Assembly (NCBI GenBank): GCA_964629615.1
Contig: CAZVUD010000022.1
Coordinates: 1-27,213, forward strand
DNA length: 27,213 nucleotides
From: SVTX01 sp964629615
GTDB lineage: Bacteria > Bacillota > Clostridia > Oscillospirales > CAG-272
Reading direction: 5' to 3'
A model generated the notes under the pieces. It was given only the letters and a program-made list of their open reading frames with translations, searched no databases and had not been told where the DNA came from. Numbering within the stretch: position 1 is the stretch's first letter; each line of letters opens with the position of its first letter. Shown here one piece after another: positions 23,652 to 27,213 of the stretch. The translations under genes and the position numbers were made by a program.

Positions 23652-24409
23652 GGATACTTATAACTAATGACGACGGAATAAGCTCAGAGAGCATTCGCGC
23701 GCTCGCAAAATGGGCTTCAAAGCATGGTGATGTGACCGTGTGCGCTCCGAAATTTGAGCAGAGCGGTAAAAGCCACGGAATTGAGATATTCAAGCCATTT
23801 GAGATAGTCCGCGCGGATATCGGAGATGATATTGAGGCATATTCCGTAGACTCTACTCCTGCAGACTGCGTAAGATACGGCATAGTAGGACTCGGACGCG
23901 AATATGATCTCGTCCTCTCAGGAATAAACAGAGGATATAATATCGGCAAAGATATCATATATTCAGGTACTGTCGGCGCAATATTTGAGGCTGCCGCATT
24001 CGGGCACAAAGCGATAGCAATATCAACGGGAACGAGCGGATCTGACGCCGCTATAAGCAGTCTTGACAGGATATTTGAATATTTCAAGGATAACTTGCTT
24101 ATGGAGCACCACGGTCTTTATAACGTTAATATTCCTTGTAATATAACAGGAGATATCAGAATAACCCGCCGCGGAGAAGCCTGCTACTCAGACGGATTTA
24201 TGCATGTGGGCGACAATATGTTCAAGCAGTACGGTGAATTTAACTATTACGATACAAATGATCTTACGCTTGATACCGATTGCATAATGCACGGACATAT
24301 ATCCATTACACCGCTTACATTTGAGCGAACAGATACGGTCATGTTTGAGAAGCTTCACCACGCGCTCAATAACTGTAACGACAGCATTACGGAGATTAAA
24401 AATGCTTAA
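23648..24409 (+). CDS. surE: 5'/3'-nucleotidase SurE
   Basis: SurE is a metal-dependent phosphatase acting on nucleoside monophosphates and short polyphosphates. The metal site is given by LITNDDG near residues 4-10 (two adjacent Asp), the Ser in EQSGKSHG, and an Asn in SGINRGYNIGKDIIYSGTVG, all standard SurE motifs. The product has 253 residues. The ATG at 23648 overlaps the stop of the DHH copy 2 gene (ATGA); a TTG two codons earlier is possible but the spacing from GGAG favours the ATG. Its gene overlaps the next one by 8 bp. Together with the dGTPase-like and DHH enzymes, it forms a set that could carry nucleic-acid fragments through to nucleosides. Confidence 0.97.
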   Translation: MRILITNDDGISSESIRALAKWASKHGDVTVCAPKFEQSGKSHGIEIFKPFEIVRADIGDDIEAYSVDSTPADCVRYGIVGLGREYDLVLSGINRGYNIGKDIIYSGTVGAIFEAAAFGHKAIAISTGTSGSDAAISSLDRIFEYFKDNLLMEHHGLYNVNIPCNITGDIRITRRGEACYSDGFMHVGDNMFKQYGEFNYYDTNDLTLDTDCIMHGHISITPLTFERTDTVMFEKLHHALNNCNDSITEIKNA

Positions 24410-25070
24410 AATACTGATTGCCGAGGACGACAGGGAGCTGCGCCAGCTCTTTTCGCATGTCCTGACCAAAAACGGATATTCCGTTACAGGTGTATCAGAC
24501 GGACAGGATGCCCTTGATACACTGCTTCATGAATATTACGACCTTATAATCTCGGATATAATGATGCCGAGAATGGACGGATATGAATTCGTAAGATTAC
24601 TGCGTGAGAGCGGAAACACGACACCCGTGATGATGATAACAGCCAAGGACGCATTCGATGACATGCAAAAGGGCTTTATTTCGGGAACGGACGACTATAT
24701 GGTAAAGCCCATAAATGTAAATGAAATGGTCCTTCGCGTCGGCGCTCTCCTTCGTCGTGCCAAAATGATCAACGATCGCAAGCAGGTCATAGGCTCAACT
24801 GTACTTGAATGCGACACGCTTACGGTAACATGCGAAAACGAGTCCTTCGTTCTTCCTCAAAAGGAATTTATGCTTCTGTATAAAATGGCTTCATATCCCG
24901 GTAAGATATTCACGCGCCACCAGCTGATGGATGAGATCTGGGGCTACGACAACGAGAGCGACACCCACACAGTCGATGTCCATATAGGCAGATTGCGCGA
25001 AAAATTCCGCGATTGTAAGGACTTTAAGATAGTAACTATACGAGGCGTCGGATATAAGGTGGTCAGATGA
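24402..25070 (+). CDS. OmpR/PhoB-type response regulator
   Basis: A two-component transcription regulator of 222 residues. The receiver domain (1-118) has the acidic pocket D9-D10, the phosphorylation site D52 (SDIMMPRMDG), T80 and K102 (VKP). The winged-helix DNA-binding domain (about 128-222) shows LPQKEFMLLYKMA, FTRHQLMDEIWGY and the wing with VDVHIGRLREKF and IRGVGYKV. The start is at 24402, 7 bases after a GGAG site and overlapping surE by 8 bp; a longer frame upstream lies within surE and is rejected. It overlaps its kinase gene by 4 bp. The tight coupling to surE is uncommon for a regulator and suggests it is expressed with the nucleotide enzymes. Confidence 0.95.
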   Translation: MLKILIAEDDRELRQLFSHVLTKNGYSVTGVSDGQDALDTLLHEYYDLIISDIMMPRMDGYEFVRLLRESGNTTPVMMITAKDAFDDMQKGFISGTDDYMVKPINVNEMVLRVGALLRRAKMINDRKQVIGSTVLECDTLTVTCENESFVLPQKEFMLLYKMASYPGKIFTRHQLMDEIWGYDNESDTHTVDVHIGRLREKFRDCKDFKIVTIRGVGYKVVR

Positions 25071-26158
25071 AAAAGCTTGAATCATTTACGCTTGAGCCAT
25101 TCAAGATAATACGAAAGCAAAAGAGCCGAGGCAAAATGAACCTTCAGATCAGATTTACGATGATGGTCATGCTTGAGATGCTCGTATGCATACTTGTCGC
25201 GTGGGGAATAGATCTGTTGCTGAGTAAAGTCATATTCAAGGATCTGTTCGTAATACCGTGGCCGATTGAAATGCTCGTCATAGCTATACTTATCGGCACT
25301 TTTGTCACGAAAGCATTGGCAAAATGGTTTTTAAATCCCATAAAAAAGCTTCGTGAAGGCATGGAGAAGGTTGCTGACGGTGATTTTTCCGTACAGCTTA
25401 CAACTCGCTCAAAATCCAAAGAGATACGCGAGGTCTACTCGGGATTTAATATGATGATGAATGAGATCAACTCAACGGAGATATTGCAGTCCAATTTCGT
25501 AACCAATGTATCTCATGAGATCAAAACGCCCATAAATGCAATTGAGGGTTATTCAATGCTTTTGCAGGGGTGCGACAATCTTAACGATGAGCAGAAGGAA
25601 TATGTCGACAAGATCGTGCTTAATACAAAGCGCCTTTCTTCACTCACGGGAAGTATACTACTCCTGTCAAAGCTCGAAAATCAACAGATACAAACAAGCG
25701 TTTGCAAATTTTCACTTGACGAGCAGATACGTCAGGCTATAGTGGATCTTGAATCCGAATGGGAAAAGAAGAATATTGAGTTTGATGTCGATATGGACAG
25801 CATAAGCTATGTTGGAAACGAAGCTCTATTGCGCCATGTCTGGTACAATATCATCAACAATGCCATCAAGTTCAATTACGATAACGGATCTATCTTTATA
25901 TCCATGAAAAGAGATCAGGACAAGATCCGCATCACCTTTTCGGACACAGGCACAGGAATACCCGAGGAATCCATCAAGCATATATTTGATAAATTCTATC
26001 AGGTAGACACATCACACAAGGAGCAGGGAAACGGACTTGGGCTCCCGCTTGTAAAAAAGATAATATCGCTCGAGGACGGCGAAGTGTTTGCCGATAATAT
26101 TGAAAGCGGCGGATGCAGATTTACCGTGATATTGAATAACAACAGCGATCATACATAA
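25067..26158 (+). CDS. Sensor histidine kinase with almost no extracellular domain
   Basis: This is the cognate kinase of the preceding regulator. Two membrane segments lie at about 30-52 and 64-86 with only about 11 residues between them, so there is no external sensor domain. A HAMP domain follows (about 87-140, NPIKKLREGMEKVADGDF). The dimerisation/phosphoacceptor helix carries H150 in VSHEIKTPINAI. The catalytic domain has the N box NNAIKF, G1 DTGTGIP, F box FDKFYQVD and G2 GNGLGL, so it should be active. The short loop is typical of kinases that sense within the membrane or through a partner protein. The gene overlaps the regulator by 4 bp. The basic N-terminal 25 residues are cytoplasmic and unusual in length. 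Confidence 0.94.
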   Translation: MKKLESFTLEPFKIIRKQKSRGKMNLQIRFTMMVMLEMLVCILVAWGIDLLLSKVIFKDLFVIPWPIEMLVIAILIGTFVTKALAKWFLNPIKKLREGMEKVADGDFSVQLTTRSKSKEIREVYSGFNMMMNEINSTEILQSNFVTNVSHEIKTPINAIEGYSMLLQGCDNLNDEQKEYVDKIVLNTKRLSSLTGSILLLSKLENQQIQTSVCKFSLDEQIRQAIVDLESEWEKKNIEFDVDMDSISYVGNEALLRHVWYNIINNAIKFNYDNGSIFISMKRDQDKIRITFSDTGTGIPEESIKHIFDKFYQVDTSHKEQGNGLGLPLVKKIISLEDGEVFADNIESGGCRFTVILNNNSDHT

Positions 26159-26204
26159 AAATGACAAAAACGACATTATAGTTCATAAAAAGGAGATATC
26201 AGTT

Positions 26205-27074
26205 ATGTCAAAAGCATATGTTTTGTACAATCCGCTCGCTAACAGCGGAAACGGAGCGGCTGTATGCTCTGAAATAGATAAGTATATCAACGGCGATAAA
26301 GAATTTTTCGATATGACAGCATCAGATTACGCAAATATCATACAGAAAATGAATGATGATGACTACATGGTTATTTGCGGTGGTGACGGAACCTTGAACA
26401 AATTTGTAAACTCGGTTGATTGCGACAGCATAGTGCAGGATATCCTTTATTATGCATCGGGAACGGGTAACGACTTTGCCACTGATATCGGAAAGAAGCG
26501 CGGCGACGCACCGTTCAGTATAAAGAAATATCTCGTTGATCTTCCGAGCGTTACCGTAAACGGAAATACATACAAATTTATAAACGGCATCGGCTACGGC
26601 ATAGACGGATACTGCTGTGAGGTAGGCGATCAGCTCCGCATGGCAGGTGATAAGAAGATCAATTATACCGCGATAGCCATAAAAGGCTTGCTTGGCAAAT
26701 ATAAACCGACAGGCGGAACTATTACGGTAGACGGTGTTGAGCACAGATATGATAAGATCTGGATAGCTCCCACAATGCACGGCAGATATTACGGCGGCGG
26801 AATGATAGCCACACCGGATCAAAGAAGGGAAGAAAAGGACGGGCTTCTTTCCGTAATGACATTCCACGATTCCGCAAAGCTCCGCACTCTGATGATATTC
26901 CCAAGCATCTTTAAGGGCGAGCACGTAAAGAGCGTAAAGCACGTGTCTGTATTCAAGGGAAACGAGATAACCGTGTCATTCGATGCACCGAGAGCGTTGC
27001 AGATAGACGGTGAGACAATTCTCGGTGTAACCTCATATACCGCGAACGGAGTCAAGGTAAAGGCAAACGTCTGA
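26205..27074 (+). CDS. Diacylglycerol-kinase-family lipid kinase-like protein
   Basis: This belongs to the DAGK catalytic superfamily (DgkB/YegS type), which phosphorylates lipid alcohols with ATP. Signature motifs are YNPLANSGNG at 8-17, GGDGTLNKFVN at about 59-69 for ATP binding, and SGTGNDFA at about 85-92. The C-terminal beta-rich domain includes NGIGYGIDG and RALQIDGE, typical of the family. The length of 289 residues is normal. AGGAG lies 9 bases before the ATG. It follows the kinase gene by 46 bp with no visible terminator, so it may be the last gene of the operon. Lipid substrate (diacylglycerol, undecaprenol or other) is not decided by the sequence. Confidence 0.93.
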   Translation: MSKAYVLYNPLANSGNGAAVCSEIDKYINGDKEFFDMTASDYANIIQKMNDDDYMVICGGDGTLNKFVNSVDCDSIVQDILYYASGTGNDFATDIGKKRGDAPFSIKKYLVDLPSVTVNGNTYKFINGIGYGIDGYCCEVGDQLRMAGDKKINYTAIAIKGLLGKYKPTGGTITVDGVEHRYDKIWIAPTMHGRYYGGGMIATPDQRREEKDGLLSVMTFHDSAKLRTLMIFPSIFKGEHVKSVKHVSVFKGNEITVSFDAPRALQIDGETILGVTSYTANGVKVKANV

Positions 27075-27124
27075 CCTTTTCTTTCAAAAAAACAAATATT
27101 CCGCGAAATATTTCCAAAAAGCTA

Positions 27125-27153
27125 TTGACAAATCGACAAATCTATAGTATAAT
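27125..27153 (+). promoter_or_regulatory. Consensus promoter for the second tRNA-Leu
   Basis: TTGACA (27125-27130) and TATAAT (27148-27153) are perfect and 17 bp apart. The tRNA begins 25 bases after the -10 box. The bases 27075-27124 contain only a weak AT-rich inverted repeat and no clear terminator. Confidence 0.9.
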
Positions 27154-27178
27154 CATTGAGTCGTCAGCAATGGCGCAT

Positions 27179-27213
27179 GCGGAAGTGGCGGAACAGGCAG
27201 ACGCGCACGTTTG
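27179..27213 (+). tRNA. tRNA-Leu, 5' part only (cut by window end)
   Basis: The first 35 bases, GCGGAAG then TGGCGGAACAGGCAGACGC and GCACGTTTG, match a leucine tRNA: acceptor 5' strand, D-arm and start of the anticodon arm. The window ends just before the anticodon. The stem resembles known tRNA-Leu(GAG) genes, but the anticodon itself cannot be read. It is distinct from the CAG isoacceptor at 17315-17401. Confidence 0.88.

Overview
The window looks like a chromosomal segment of a low-to-moderate GC member of the Clostridia, probably a gut-type Oscillospiraceae or Lachnospiraceae relative. The reasons are the gene families present (TIGR03960 radical SAM plus DUF2344, DUF1836, IreB/DUF965, a SpoIVFB-like M50 protease, a clostridial DHH pair), strong GGAGG-type ribosome binding sites, and textbook sigma-A promoters with 16-18 bp spacers. 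No phage, plasmid, transposase or CRISPR signature was seen. Assignment below class level is a guess.

Layout. 1-3034 (+): a membrane S41 processing protease with an HMA-like cytoplasmic domain, GreA, and an unknown one-TM protein. 3033-3366: a nested palindromic intergenic element. 3374-10496 (-): an unknown 139-aa gene with its own promoter, preceded in transcription by an apparent operon rlmB, a giant acidic membrane protein, TIGR03960 radical SAM, DUF2344. 10775-14542 (-): an operon DUF1836 regulator, small membrane protein, IreB, RibF, D,D-carboxypeptidase-like protein, ended by a clear terminator. 14670-16814 (+): a SpoIVFB-like protease, then a two-gene unit of a small conserved protein and a lipoprotein nuclease. 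16815-17698: no protein gene, but an intact tRNA-Leu(CAG) surrounded by tRNA fragments, a 155-bp tandem repeat and long hairpins. 17699-19501 (+): an alkaline-phosphatase-superfamily membrane enzyme. 19554-20306 (-): a TraX-family membrane protein. 20506-27074 (+): a tightly packed probable operon of an HD-domain dGTPase-like enzyme, two DHH phosphoesterases, SurE, an OmpR-type regulator, a histidine kinase and a lipid-kinase-like protein. 27125-27213 (+): a consensus promoter and the first 35 bases of another tRNA-Leu.

The most unusual gene is the large acidic protein at 6503-9583. It has the 4+2+2 membrane plan and the M4-to-P-domain layout of a P1B-type ATPase. The phosphorylation motif is reduced to FDDRDA, the ion-binding CPC is replaced by LPV, and no TGE or GDGxND motif is recognisable. 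About 400 acidic, probably disordered residues precede the membrane part. A second likely pseudoenzyme is the S11 carboxypeptidase-like protein at 10775-12097, where all three active-site motifs are altered. The tRNA-Leu locus and the element at 3033-3366 are the main non-coding surprises.

Gene interplay is partly inferable. The dGTPase/DHH/DHH/SurE group suggests nucleotide and short-RNA clean-up, translated in a coupled fashion with a two-component system. The IreB/carboxypeptidase-like pair suggests a cell-wall-related regulatory operon. These links come from gene order only.
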